64,000 nucleotides of DNA from NCBI GenBank assembly GCA_963556495.2, contig OY747714.1:48077541-48141540 (forward strand), written 5' to 3'. Position 1 is the first letter of the stretch. The number at the start of each line of letters is the position of its first letter. The position numbers and the translations under genes were made by a program. Of the stretch, positions 48,223 to 60,764 are shown piece after piece. The DNA is from Valencia hispanica. Lineage: Eukaryota; Chordata; Actinopteri; Cyprinodontiformes; Valenciidae. Under the pieces are notes generated by a model. That model was not told where the DNA came from. It saw only the letters and a program-made list of their open reading frames with translations, and did no database searches.

Positions 48223-48539
48223 TTCATCTTTCTAACTCACTAAGGTATGTTTCCTGTTAAAGCTGCAGGAAATAAATCAGAAGCAGAAGCACAGAAAGCC
48301 CCTGCCCCCTTTTTATTGATTTAAACATTCATTAAAATATTTGAATTGGTTGATTTTACACAGTAATAAATTTGCATTACCAGTTGATCACTTTAATTAA
48401 AGCAGATTGTGTGACAGTTGACAGCTAACTGTTTGCTAATCTGGCCGGAGCAGATCCAGCCATGGACTCAGTGAACCGAGGACACACAACCCTCCAGCAG
48501 AGACCCAAGTAGAGATCGACTGACACGGACACCCACCCC

Positions 48540-49320
48540 AGGCTGCTGCCACCAACATGACATGGCAAGAGGACCGCATCATCTGCAAAAAGCAGAGACC
48601 CAATCCTTAGGCAACCAAAATGAATCCCCTAAACACCTGTTAGGCTGTGCCTAGAAATCCCATCCATAAAAGTTATGAATACAATTGGTGACAAAGGGCA
48701 ACCTTGGAGGTGTCCAACTCTTACCAGAAATGAGCTCGAATTACTGCCGGCAATACGGACCAAGGTCTGATACCGATCATACAGGGACCTAACAGCCCAC
48801 ATCAAGGGGCTGGCCTGGTACCCCATACTCTCAGAGCACCCTCCACAGGACTCACCGAGGGACAAAGTCAAATGCCTTCTCCAAGTCCACAAGTCCAGAT
48901 GAGGGATTTAGAAGGTTTTCGAAGTACTCCACCAACCGACCCACAATGTCCCGAGTCAAGGTATGCAGCACACTATCCCACCATAAACAGTGTTGGTGGG
49001 GCTGGTTATTGCCCCCCCCAACCCCTGGGCAGGCCCCATGGGTAAAAGTCCGGCCACTAGATGCTTACCAACATGTCCTATATCAAGGCATGGCTCAAGA
49101 GGGGGGCCCCACTGACCCTTGTCCAGGGAAGGGAACACTGAGTCATTTATGCTGCTCTTCATAAGGGGTCTTTAGGCTGTGCTTTGTCTGATCCCTCACC
49201 TAGGACCTGTTTGCCATGGCTGACCCTACTGCGGGCAAAAAGCCACGGACAACTCTTAAAATCATTGGGACACTCAAACCCCTCCACCACATTAAGGTGG
49301 TAATGCTGGGAGGGGGTTCA
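48540..49320 (-). pseudogene. LINE remnant: 5' region joined to an RT fragment
   Basis: The minus strand at 48892-48629 encodes LVRIAGSNSSSFLVRVGHLQ and GCPLSPIVFITFMDGISR, an RT palm fragment of the fish LINE group that includes Rex3-like elements. Plus-strand text from CATCATCTGCAAAAAGCAGA onward is the usual antisense of its downstream part. The block at 48965-49320 resembles the 5' untranslated/leader region of the same group in the same orientation, so the endonuclease and the early RT are deleted. Frame breaks are present. Confidence 0.7.
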
Positions 49321-49444
49321 TTTTATTTCTTGCTGTGAATTTATATTTACAGTGTTTTGAGTGGAAAAATAATTCCATGGAGAACATTTTTCAGAAATTT
49401 TTGATCGAGTATTTTCTTGCCAGTCTAAATTCCTAAAATGGCAT

Positions 49445-49536
49445 TTATTTCTTTAATAGTATTTATCATATTCCCTCTTTTTGTATTCCTTGGTAACCAC
49501 ACCTCATAATTTAATAATGCACTCAGTCTACAGTAA
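49445..49536. repeat. 92-bp direct repeat, left of L2
   Basis: Identical over all 92 nt to 52207-52298, from TTATTTCTTTAATAGTATTT to GCACTCAGTCTACAGTAA. Together the two flank the L2 copy exactly, as a target-site duplication would. Confidence 0.95.
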
Positions 49537-52206
49537 TTCAATTCAATTCAGTTTATTTATATAGCGCCAATTCACAACAGATGTCATCTCAAGGCACTTA
49601 ACAAGAAGTCATTTCAATACAATTATACAAACATTCCAATCACTTAAAAAGTTTCCTATTTAAGGAATCCCAGCAGATTGCGTCAGTCATTGGCGTGAGG
49701 TTGGGCAGATTTCCAACCACAGCAATCCTTCAGCAATCCCTCATACTGAGCAAGCATGTAGCGACAGTGGAGAGGAAAAACTCCCCTTTAACAGGAAGAA
49801 ACCTCCAACAGAACCAGGCTCAGTAGGAGCGGCCATCTGCCACGACCGTCTGGGGGTTTGAGAAGACAGAGCAGAACATAGAAGGAACAGAAGATCCGAT
49901 ATAAGAGAACTTTCTATGTTACAGAAAGTAAAAGTTGATAACAGGACACAGTGGATCTTCAGTTACTGAGAGGATCATCCCAGTCGATGCCCCCCGTCCA
50001 ACAGGGCATTGCAGCCAAGCAGGATACCAGACCAGGTGTATCTTCGATGGGGAGAAAAAAACACTGAGAGAAAACAAAGTTAACAGTCGAAATAACAGAA
50101 TGTACTGTAATACAACTGGAGAGTAGTAGGAGAAAAGGAAGTAGCAGAGTGAAGAAAATTGGTAAGTCTGTCCTCCATCAGTCTAAGCCTATAGCAGCAT
50201 AACTACAGAGATAGCTCAGGATGACCTAAGCCACTCTAACTATAAGCTTTATCAAAAAGGAAAGTTTTAACCCTGGCCTTAAAAGTAAACAGAGTGTCTG
50301 CCTCACGGACTAAAGCTGGGAGCTGGTTCCACAGGAGAGGAGCCTGATAACTAAAAGATCTGCCTCCCATTCTACTTTTAGAAATCCTAGGAACTACAAG
50401 TAAACCTGCAGTCTGAGAGCGAAGTGCTCTGTTAGGAACATATGGAACAATTAGATCTCTGATGTATGATGGAGCTGATTATTAAGGGCTTTGTATGTAA
50501 GAAGAAGGATCTTAAATTCTATTCTGGATTTAACAGGGAGCCAATGAAGGGAAGCTAAAACAGGAGAAATGTGATCTCTCTTTTTAATATTCATCAGAAC
50601 TCTTGCTGCCGCATTTTGGATCAACTGAAGGCTTTTAATGGCATTTTGTGGACTTCCTGATAGTAAAGAATTACAGTAGTCCAGCCTTGAGGTAACAAAT
50701 GCATGGACTAGTTTATCAGCATCACTCCTGGACAGGATGTTTCTAATTTTAGCAATATTCCTGAGGTGAAAGAAAGAAATCCTAGAAACCTGTTTAATAT
50801 GGGATTTAAATGTCAAGTCTTGGTCAAAAATAACGCCGAGGTTCTTTACGTTTTTACTGGGGGACAATTTAATGCCATCCAGATGAAGTGATTGACTAAT
50901 CAGTTTCTGTTTAAGAACTTCTGGTCCAAAGACAGCAACTTCTGTCTTGTCAGAATTTAAAAGCAAAAAGTTTAGGGTCATCCATGCTTTTATGTCTTCC
51001 AGACATGCCTGTAATCTACCTAACTGACTGGGTTCATCAGGATTTATGGATAAATATAGTTGTGTATCATCGGCATAGCTGTGGAAATTTATCCCATGCT
51101 GTCTAATGATTCTACCAATTGGAAGCATATATATGGTGAAAAGAATTGGTCCAAGGACAGAACCCTGTGGAACTCCACAAGTAACCCTTGAGAGTGAAGA
51201 TGATTTATCATTTAGATGAACAAACTGGAATCTATCAGACAAATATGATTTAAACCAGCCTAGTGCTGTTCCTTTGATCCCTGCAACATGTTCAAGCCTT
51301 TCTAAGAGAATATTATGATCGACTGTGTCAAAAGCAGCACTGAGATCTAACAAAACCAGAACAGACACCAGTCCATTATCTGAGGCCATGAGAATATCAT
51401 TAGTAACCTTCACCAGTGCTGTTTCAGTGCTATGATGAGCTCTAAAACCTGACTGAAACTCTTCAAACAGCTCGTTACTGTTTAGATGTTCACAGACTTG
51501 ATTAGCAACTATTTTCTCAAGGACTTTGGATAAGAAAGGAAGGTTAGATATAGGTCTGTAATTCACTAAGTCATCTTGATCAAGGGAAGGTTTCTTGAGT
51601 AAAGGTTTAATTACAGCTATTTTAAATTCCTGTGGTACATATCCGTTTACTAAGGATAGATTCATCATATCCAAAATGGGGCCAGGAACCAAATGGAACA
51701 CTTCTTTAAATAATTTGGTTGAGATTGGGTCCAAAATACAAGTTGAAGATTTAGATGAGGCTAATATTTTTGATAATTCTGAAAGCTCGACTGAATCAAA
51801 ACAGCCTAAGCAATACTGAGGTTCTACAGTTCTTTCCGATACTGACTCATTTACTGAGGAAGAAGTAATCATGTTTGGGAGGGTGCCAATGATTTTATTT
51901 TTAATAAAATTTATTTTATTTATGAAGAATCTCATAAAATCATCACTGCTAAGAGCCGGGGGAATAGTTTGCTCAACAGAGCTATGACTCTGTGTAAGTT
52001 TGGCAACTGTACTAAAAAGAAACCTAGGATTGTTTTTATTCGCCTCTATTAATGATGAAAAATATGCTGTTCTAGCTTGTCGAAGGGTCTTTTTATACAG
52101 CAGTAGACTGTTATTCCAGGTTAAATAGGAATCCTCTAGATGTGTAAAGCGCCATTTTCTCTCCAACTTCCTAGTATTCTGCTTTAAAGTACGCAACTCT
52201 GCGTTA
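49537..52206 (-). mobile_element. L2-type LINE, 5'-truncated, with long RT open frame
   Basis: An open frame of about 581 codons (52196-50451) encodes the L2 linker and reverse transcriptase: NYRPISNLPFLSKVLEKIV, FQSGFRAHHSTETALVKV, LDLSAAFDTVDH (catalytic D), GVPQGSVLGPILF and SYADDTQLYLS (YADD). The C-terminal region continues in another frame after a 1-nt shift near 50479. The endonuclease is missing, so the copy is 5'-truncated at 52206. The 3' UTR of about 0.9 kb ends in a GAATT repeat next to the 92-bp direct repeat. The identical flanks point to a recent insertion. It cannot be autonomous. Confidence 0.93.
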
Positions 52207-52298
52207 TTATTTCTTTAATAGTATTTATCATATTCCCTCTTTTTGTATTCCTTGGTAACCACACCTCATAATTTAATAATGCACTCAGTCTACAGTAA
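52207..52298. repeat. 92-bp direct repeat, right of L2
   Basis: Identical partner of 49445-49536; see that entry. Confidence 0.95.
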
Positions 52299-52574
52299 CA
52301 CATGGACATGACGGCCTATTGTAGTGAAGCTAAATTGATTCTGTGGTTGATCAACACTGAATTTGTTGAGAGGTGAGGTTGAAGAATGATCAAAGCACAG
52401 ACAGAAGTTCAGGAGAAATATGGAAAACATATTAGGAAAAAAAAAACTAAAGGCTACAGGCTCAGCATGAGGACAACATGACACAGAACCTTGATGAGTG
52501 TAACCCCAAGTGAATCATGGAGACCAAACAGCTCGAAAAATTAAGAAACTGTGAACAGCGACACTGTCACACTG

Positions 52575-52870
52575 ACTAAAGACCTTACACTGGCTGCTTG
52601 TTGCTCAGAGAATAGACTTTTAAATACTTTTACTAGTTTATAGATCATCGAATGGCGGCTTAGCACCAAAGTATGTTGAAGATCTGTTGTCATTACAAAT
52701 AAATTTGCCCTGCCTTCCTTTGAAATTAGAGTGGGTGCTCCATAAAAGAGGCTTTTTGTCCTCAACGCAGCCATCAAGGGTTGACCTTGGGACCTTAGCT
52801 GTATGTCTTCCCTCTTTTCTCTTTGCCCAGTTCCTGTCTGATCTGTCAATAAACTCAAATATTTTTAAAA
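52575..52870 (+). pseudogene. L2-like LINE C-terminal fragment
   Basis: Encodes TLHWLLVAQRIDF, then AKYVEDLLSL-like coding text with frame breaks, which resembles 55593-55750. It has no intact frame. Confidence 0.65.
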
Positions 52871-53530
52871 GGTAAGTGTAAAGCAGAGAGACTGAGGGAA
52901 TGAGACTTATTAAGACATAGAGAACAGAGGAGTTGAAATGAAACACAAAATGATCCATATATCTTTAGAGAAAAACTACTAACATGGGAGAATAAACCAA
53001 AATAAGTAGAGGCCAGAACACAAACATTTGGTAAAGACATGAACATACAGGACTGAAGGGACACGGAAAGACCAAAACGGCAGTAATAATCTGAACTCAA
53101 ATGAAAACCAAAACCAAAACATTAGTAAATCATTGCAATGTCAGTTAATTTGGGATCTGGACTTAGACAAGGCCCCTGTAGCACCAGTAAACTACAGATA
53201 CGGATTTTTTCCCCCTTCTTTTTTAGCATGTCCTATCCAGGAGTGTAGCACTCATAATATTGTCAGAGCGCCAAAGAGAACCCCAACAGAGACCCGAAGA
53301 ATAAGGGCAGACCACCCCCCAGCAGAGACTTGACAGAGACCGGGGGGCCCAGGCCTGGGAACCCCCTCGCCCCTAACCACAGGCACTGAGAACTACCAAC
53401 ACTCCGGTGGGCAGAAGCCATATAGGCCTACACTCTATACTCCCAGGTCCCAGTACCAATGCCCCAGTATGGCAACCAGCCCCCGGACCCAGGAGGTGGT
53501 CCCCTTCATTCTAGGGTGACGAGCAGACAG
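52871..53530. other. No gene recognised; purine-rich then GC-rich
   Basis: At 53270-53500 there is CA/GG-rich text (CAACAGAGACCCGAAGAATA, ACCGGGGGGCCCAGG) reminiscent of a LINE 5' region, but no homology could be fixed. Confidence 0.4.
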
Positions 53531-54043
53531 CAAGCAGGTGTTGATAGAGGCCCTACATGTGTGTCTTATGAGAATGTTATAGGTGAGATTGTCTTAATTA
53601 TTTGACGGCTGTGCTGGAAAATTGTTATGCAATTAGGAATTAAGTGTATATACTCTGTTTAGTGAATGCATCTAAGGTAAAATGACAAGCTTATTGTTCC
53701 AGCTTAATGTTATAAGAACGATATATGTGTCAGGTCACCAGAGAGACAGACGCCGGGGCAGTAAGATAACAGTCTGGCCTTCAGATGTGCTGCTTTATGC
53801 GTTGCTATGAGACTCATGTGAATCAGTTCTCCGGAGGCGGGGCGTGAAGGTGGAGAAAACATCTACAGAGATAAACAATGATTGCTGAAAACTATTTAAG
53901 CTGGTAGTTAGAAAGGTTGGTTAGGGTGATGCACGAGTAACTCTGTCCCCTCCATGCTCTGGCCGGACATGTTTGAATTAAATACTTAAACGCCTTCTTG
54001 GACTCAAGTCTTCTTTATTATGGAAACCCTGAGATATTTTAAT
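53531..54043 (+). mobile_element. Probable solo LTR (left limit uncertain)
   Basis: The last 79 nt (53965-54043) reappear inverted at the right end of the window (63922-64000), where they interrupt copy B of the segmental duplication. That shows they are one end of a mobile element. Upstream text has a TATA-like CTATTTAAGC (about 53894) and an AATTAAATAC polyadenylation-like site (about 53975), in LTR order. The element ends TTAATTTGCA. No internal coding region lies next to it. Confidence 0.6.
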
Positions 54044-54046
54044 TTG

Positions 54047-54120
54047 CAGAACAGGGAGGCTGTGCCCGATGAATGCTGTGAAAAACGAGGGGAGGGTCGA
54101 AGGGGTGGGTCGGCAGGACC
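54047..54120. repeat. Segment shared with 18768-18840
   Basis: Near-identical to 18768-18840. It marks the left limit of segmental copy B, with an LTR-like element immediately before it. Confidence 0.85.
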
Positions 54121-54344
54121 TAGGACCTAGAGGGAGGAAAGGGAGGGAAGGGAGGGGTGAAAACGAACGAGACAGATGAGGAATGAAGGGCAGGCAGAGT
54201 TTATATGTGTATCCCGGCGTGATTAGAGACGTAGAGCAGACGTGTGGTACCGGGTGAATTGAGTTAAGATTGATTAGGATTTATGAAGCGGGTTTGAGGC
54301 GTGGCCTTGCTCCTGAATCTCAGCTAACCTGTTAGCTCTATCTT

Positions 54345-54570
54345 GTCAAGGGCTCAGAACACAACCTGGTCCATTTCCAGCCTATGTACAAACACCCAGT
54401 ACACAGAGAACCAGCTGTTAGGTATGCAGTAAGGAAATGGTCTGAGGAGACTGAAGGAGCTCTGAGGGACGGTTTCAGCTCCACCTTATGGGAAGAGCTC
54501 AGTGCTCCTCATGGGGAGAACATTGATAAACTCACCTATGAATCACAGACTGCATTAACTTCTGTGTGTT
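54345..54570 (+). pseudogene. LINE ORF2 linker fragment (Rex1/CR1-like)
   Basis: Encodes HNLVHFQPMYKHPVHREPAV and AVRKWSEETEGALRDGFSST, then LWEELSAPHGENIDKLT. This is the region between the endonuclease and RT of a common fish LINE. It ends abruptly at about 54570. Confidence 0.8.
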
Positions 54571-54941
54571 CAATATCGTGCCCATCAGGTAGGTTTGGTG
54601 TTTTTCTAACAAGTCCTGGTTTAACCCTGAAATAATGGCTCTCTTTTAAAAGAGGAGGGCATTTAGATCAGAAAACAAAAACAGCTATACAGAATGAACC
54701 AGGAAGGAAGATCTGGCACATGTACAGGAACAGTTGGCTCGTTTCCACTATCAGAACTTCAGAGTCATTTTATTGGGTCTTTTATCTGACGGGGTTCTCT
54801 GCTGGCCTACTCCCCTCAGCAGCCATGACTCCATACAGAAGTGGCCCTTTAAGGAATTAGCTGGTTGTAAATTCACTCCTTGATCTATTGCTAAATATTA
54901 TTATTATTATTATCAGACTAACACCTGGTTCTGTTCTGCAG

Positions 54942-55054
54942 GTAAAGGGAACAACTATGGATGTGATGATCCGGTGCTTGGTCTGGTTCTGTTAGTTTTT
55001 ATAATAATTATTGTTGCTGTTGTTGGTTGTTTGATCTATAAGAAGACTTCCTGA
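54942..55054 (+). pseudogene. Orphan transmembrane/cytoplasmic terminal exon
   Basis: After an acceptor TTCTGCAG (54934-54941), a phase-1 reading gives GKGNNYGCDDP, a hydrophobic stretch VLGLVLLVFIIIIIVAVV and a short basic tail IYKKTS, then TGA at 55052-55054. This is the design of the last exon of MHC class I-like or Ig-receptor genes. No matching upstream exons were found in the window, so it is probably a gene relic or an exon of a gene I could not assemble. Confidence 0.5.
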
Positions 55055-55223
55055 AGAACCACTAGAACCTGAGGAGCTTTTAATGATTCAGAACAAACCA
55101 GCTGAAGTATGGGTCCACTTTGATCTCTAGGATGATGGAGGATCTGCAGAACCACAGAAAACCAACGTTCTCTGAATAGTTCATCTATTCAGAGTCTGAC
55201 TGTATTTTTCCTCCTCATGAGGA

Positions 55224-55224
55224 C

Positions 55225-55261
<37 letters not shown>
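55224..55261. repeat. (CAT)n microsatellite
   Basis: About twelve uninterrupted CAT triplets, in what would be the 3' UTR of the orphan exon. Confidence 0.95.
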
Positions 55262-55264
<3 letters not shown>

Positions 55265-55592
55265 CACTGGGACCAGATATTTCTGACCTCCAGCAGAACC
55301 GACCCGCCTGTTACAGAACTGTTCTAATACTGGTCTGTTAGAGACTCTCTGCTTTATTAATATTTAAACTTGAATTAATCATTGCTGTAGATTTAAATGA
55401 CTGAATGCCAGGAACTTCTGTTACCTTTACATGTTTTATTTGTATTAAAACCTTAAAATGTGTTTCCTTTTCATATCACTGAACAGGGCTCTCTGAAGGA
55501 TTAAATGTTTTATTTATTTAACTTTTATTTATCCAGGAGAAATCTCACTGAGAAATAAATTCTAGAAAGAGACTTACTGCAACTTCACATAT

Positions 55593-56030
55593 ATAATAGC
55601 CCAAAGAATAGACTTCAAAACACTTTTACTAGTTTATAAATCAATGAACAGCTTAGCACCAAAGTATGTTGAAGATCTGTTGTCACTATACCAACCCCCC
55701 CAGACCACTCAGGTCCTCCAACTGTAGTCTACTAATCATCCCTAGAATCAGAACCAAACACGGAGAAGCAGCTTTCAGTTTCTATGCTCCTCTAATCTGG
55801 AACAAACTTCCAGAAAACTGCAAAGCTGCTGAAACACTGATCTGTTTAGAGCTGCTTTTGATTAATTGCTTAATAATAACTGGAATGTCATAACAGTAGT
55901 ATGTTTGAGTGTTCTTTGTTTCTGAATTTGTGTTTTATGTTTTTATTGTTTTTATTTTATCCTCTATTTACCCAAAGTACCTTAAATTACCTTGTTGCTG
56001 AAATTTTGCTATACAAATAAATTAGCCTTT
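55593..56030 (+). mobile_element. L2-like LINE 3' end
   Basis: Encodes LAPKYVEDLLSL, then LRSSNCSLLIIPRIRTKHGE and AFSFYAPLIWNKLPENCKAA, the conserved C-terminus of L2 ORF2. A short 3' UTR ends TTTTGCTATACAAATAAATT, the typical L2 tail. A frame break lies near 55680 (a run of eight C). Confidence 0.85.
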
Positions 56031-57776
56031 TCTACATATTAGATTTTTTCAATCTGCAGAAACAGAAGTTTGTTAAATGTTCCTCCTGCTTGAAGTCATA
56101 TAAATCATTTCATTTATTAACATTAACAGTAACTGTCAGTCTGCAGAACAATCCTCAGTATCTGTAATCATTTCATCTCTAAGCTGATCCCACAGTGAGA
56201 TCAGTCAGTCTGATTTCTTCACTCATTTCTCTGTTTTTATTGGTCTGATGTTTGATTCTGATGCTTTTATTTCAAGTTTATTGTATATTGTTAAATTCTC
56301 AGCTCAGAGTCTTCACATCATTATAAATATGTCCCATCCTTTAATATTAAGATGACGGAGATAGACGGCCATCTTTCCCGTGTGGAGACAGATTTGAGTC
56401 ATAAAGTCAATATTAGGACATTCTTTTCATCTTTCCATGTAATGTTTGTATATTTTGACTTTGTTTTCTTTCATGTTAACCTTCATCAGATGATGATCCT
56501 TTTATTCTCTCATAATATCTGACTTGGTTCCAGAGGTTCAGACCGTCTCTCCCTGAGGATCTAAAGCTTTGGTTCCACCATCTCTTCTGCAGAACAGCTG
56601 CTTTTCCTGACACCATGATGAGGCACTAACTGGTGGTTGGAGCCCAACCTGCTGCAGTGAGGACTTCATCCTCTAGGGGGAGCTTCATTGGGGTTATCTA
56701 AAGGTGACAGACAGCAGGGTGACCCTGAACCTCTCAGTGTTAATACTCCAAATTATTTCAGTCTATGACAAATATGCTAAATATTTAACTTCACAAAAAG
56801 CGAACAACCAATATATTTGGAAGGAGGAAAAGAGTTTAAATATTTACATTTTTATCAGATATTTCTGAGGACTGTGCTGCCCTGGTGTGGCAGTGGGTCT
56901 GTCATGGAGGTGGTTGTGGGTTCTGTTGGTTCTGGCTCTAAGGCTCTAAGGCAGAGTGGACTGCTGTCTCCTTTTGTTTCTGCCTCTTTTAAAATCTTCT
57001 GTTTATCCCTGAATGGAGCTCTGCTCAGTTATGTTTTAATGAGCTGCTCTCATTTCAGCTTCATGATGTAAAAACCAGCATTCTTTAATTCAAAGTCTTC
57101 AGTTTGTGTTGTAATAAGAAAACTGCAAGGCAGAACGTTGAGCCACCTTCTATGACAACAGATCAGTAAATTAAAGTTATAGTGAAGCACAAACAACAGA
57201 GATGATGCTCAGCAATGCAGGGATTGAATACATTCACACTCAGTCCTGTATAAACCATAATAATGATATTAATAATAAAAAAATGCATCAAAATCAATCA
57301 GCCATGTTGTAAAACTTTATAGTTTAGTGGAATTTAAAAAGGGGGGAATGGTTGACCTTTTGACCTTTCATTAAAATCTTGATAACAAAATCAAGGAAAG
57401 CTGGGGGAATCCCTCGACTGTTATTTTAAATTAGACCAGACTGATTTAGAACTGGTTTTAGTTTAATTTTTTGTTTCACGTCTGCTGATTTGTAAATTAA
57501 ATGTATGCATTTTTTTAAATAACTGGAAGTATTCAAATAATTTTAAATCACAAGATAGATTTTTATTTATGATGGTGGAAATGTTCCTTAAAGTAACTGA
57601 ATATTTGGTCTGATTTTGTTCAATAAAAGGAAGCCAGTATAAATACTGTTAATCATTAAAATATGTACCAAACTCTTGACAAATAACCATTTAATGTGTT
57701 TATTTTAGAAAAATGTTTAGAGTAATTTTAGGTATTGTCTTTTCAAAACTAAAAAAACATTTAAGACTAAATCAGC
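56031..57776. other. No gene recognised
   Basis: AT-rich sequence with no coding signal on either strand. A frame at 56817-57071 has no recognisable domain. Confidence 0.45.
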
Positions 57777-58214
57777 CATTCAGCTCTCTGTAGAGACAGA
57801 CTAGACATAAAGATCCCTGATCTTAAAAAGCTAATATCCAGGTACATGCATCCCCCAACGTATGTAGAAAATATACAATCATAACTGGGTCTCTATTCTT
57901 ATTGCCTGTTAAATAACACATTATTACATTATTAAGACACTTTAGAAAGCATCTCAAAGTTCTAATCTGGTCCTACAAAAAAATGTTGGAATCCTGAATA
58001 CAATTTGATGGGGGTTTTTTAAACCTGCCATCTGCTGTTAAAAAGAGGAACTGCATGCTTACACATTTATATATATACCTTTTATTTGACCAACAGTGCT
58101 TAGACAAATCTTCTACATCACATGCTGCAGTAAGATGGAGATGCATGTACCTGGATATTTCTTTAGGTTCAGGATTCTTTGTGTCCAGTGAGTCTCTACA
58201 GAGAGCTGATTGGA
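57777..58214. mobile_element. Foldback element with about 77-nt inverted arms
   Basis: The left arm (57777-57853) runs from CAGCTCTCTGTAGAGAC to AATATCCAGGTACATGCATC. The right arm (58138-58214) is its reverse complement with a modest number of changes; the inner 20 nt are perfect. Both ends are flanked by ATT. The centre of about 285 nt has no open frame. The superfamily is not determined. Confidence 0.75.
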
Positions 58215-58358
58215 TGAACAAGCGTTGGATCCGTTGGCTGTGGAGAGATCAGTGCCGACAAATAACCTGATTTTGCCATAAGGAGGAGTGGACGAGCCAG
58301 GATGTTTTCAGTGGGGTGGCCAGAATGGATCTGTGATCATTTTTGGAGGGTCATACTT

Positions 58359-58361
<3 letters not shown>

Positions 58362-58417
<56 letters not shown>
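58362..58417. repeat. (AT)n microsatellite
   Basis: 28 uninterrupted TA/AT dinucleotides. Confidence 0.97.
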
Positions 58418-58418
<1 letters not shown>

Positions 58419-58949
58419 TTTCAAAAGTGACATGAACTCACCAGGTTGCCGTATGTCCTCACTTATATTCCTCCAAGCAAGCTCCTTTTTATTCCCGTCT
58501 CTGTAGTGAAAGCAGCTGGTGTCGTATAGCTCGGGGTGATTAGCCACGGCCGTTATCACAATTTCCTCCATGTTGAATTAATGAATTTTGCCGGACCTGA
58601 CCCCGTGAACTGGGTCACAGAATCACTTGACAACACGTCACCAGGCTCCTGATTGGTTGACAAGGCGCAAATTGACGCCAAATTTCAGATTTTTCAACTT
58701 CAGCGGTAAAATGCTCGTGACACTCGAATGCACAAAATGCACCACATAAAATGACGAGCATATTTTCTGATGCATGTCAAACACCTCATTTGCGCATATT
58801 TGACGCGCAAATGAGGCAGAAATGCGTTTTCTCGACGCAAATCCGCTTCTGACGCGATGCAGAAACCCTGACACAAACCAGCGTGCTTCTGCATTGACTT
58901 TACATTTAAACCTGACGCCCATGACGCTTCAAACGCGTTCGGTGAGAAC

Positions 58950-59275
58950 GCACCATAAGGCTGGGCTAAGTACACAGCCCTGTGGCGTGCCGGTTTATAG
59001 GACCCATGTGGAAAAATATCCAGCTCCCCATTTTCACCAACTGAGGCCTGTTCGAGTGAAAGTCTCTGATCCAGAGAAACAGAGGCTATGATGCTTCAGC
59101 TCCAGCTTATCAGGAATCACCATGTTGAAATCAGAGCTGAAGTCATCAAACTGCATCATGTCTTATATGTTGGGAAGCTGTAGGTGGGCCAGGCTGTGTG
59201 CAGTTATTGAGACTGAGTCCTCTGTTACACGGTTCCCTCTGTATGCAAACTGAAGACCGTCTAAACCAGGATGAT
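58950..59275 (-). pseudogene. LINE reverse transcriptase fragment, copy B
   Basis: Same remnant as 19275-19600 with the same RT motifs on the minus strand and the same breaks. Confidence 0.75.
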
Positions 59276-60764
59276 CCTCTCATTGAGTAAAGAGACTGAA
59301 CACAAATGCATGCCACACTGTTCAGATTTTTATTGGTAAAAACATTTTCAAAGCAGTAATTTTCCTTCCATATGACCATCAGGGAATTATGAGACATGAC
59401 ACAATGTACAACAGATGGCAGATATTTGATTCAGAGGGTGCATTTTGTGATTATTGATTTAAGGGACATTTTTTACATTTTCAAACAATATTTAAATAAA
59501 TAAAACCATTCTGGGGTGTTTAATTACCAGAACAAAAATCAAGGACTTCAGTTTGTTCCAAAGTTTCTTCAGATAAAAACAATAAAATCAAACTAAAGAT
59601 GATCACTTTAGTTTAACACACTGAGGGTTTGCCTGCTGTATTTTTTCTCTGGTTTTGGTTTAATTTTTTTCACCAGCTGCTCTGAAGAATCGTTTCCATA
59701 GTTTAGCCACAAACTAACAGGAACTTCATGTCTTGTTGTGAGCAACAAGAACCGCAGGTTAAACAGGTTGAAGCTGCAGAGAAAGCATGGTGCTGCTGTG
59801 GTTCTAACAGTTCTGTTAGCAGAAGAAGATCTTTCTATGCTGTAAATGGAGCTGAACAGCTGGATGGTTCTGCTTGAACTGGAGGAGAACCTCAGTGAAG
59901 AACAGATAACTACTGGTTCTGGAGTTTCTAAAAACTAAGACAGTTTTAAACCTTTGCTCATTCATTGCTTAACCTGACCAGAAAATGTTGATGCAAATAT
60001 GTTTTTTCCAGCTTCTGCATACATTTATTAGTAAGAACCAGAAATCAGATTCCTCTGAGTGCACAAATCTAGAATCTGAGAAAGATAACTGATGTTTCTT
60101 CCTTTGTTGGTGAATCTAGTTTTACTCACAACAACATCAGGCTGCAGGAGTCAAAGCATCAGAGTATTTTCTTCTTCTTCTGTCATCCCATTGTAAACAA
60201 CAGTAGTGAAGCAGCGCTGCCTCAGATCTGTGGACAAAAGGAAGAAAGGATGAAATTACTAAAGGCAGAATCATTTTTACTGCAGCCACAGAAAACTAAA
60301 CGTCCAAAGCTACAGCAAAAGCCTCTTAGCAGCATGTTATCATTGGTAAAGGGGGGCAATCCAGAATATACGTGAGAACCACTGGGTAACTGATCTATCT
60401 AAGTGTGTGGGTGTTTCCATGGTTGTTTGTTCTGTGAACGATGACAGAGATGTTTTTGAGTCTTTTGTTGATATCTGGGTCTCAACCTCTGATTTGCAAA
60501 GTTGAACCTTTGTTCTTGGGGAAGCATTTTATTTATTTAAGTTACTCTGTTTCTTTATATCTTCATGTATTTCAGACCCCCTCATACCCGTGTTTTCTCA
60601 CATACTCTCACTAAACAATAATCTGTTGTTTGTTAACCCAACTCACGTTTAGGCATCTAGAAATGGTGAAGAAGACTTCCTGAAAAGGGATTGAATGACT
60701 GAACGTGTCATGGTTGTTGGTTGGAGCCAGACTGGTCAGCCTAAGGATAATTAGAGAGACCAAC

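Noticed and set aside
54384..54635. Frame taken at first for an MHC ectodomain
   Set aside because: The KWSEETEGALRD and LWEELSAPHGENIDKLT motifs identify it as a LINE ORF2 fragment.
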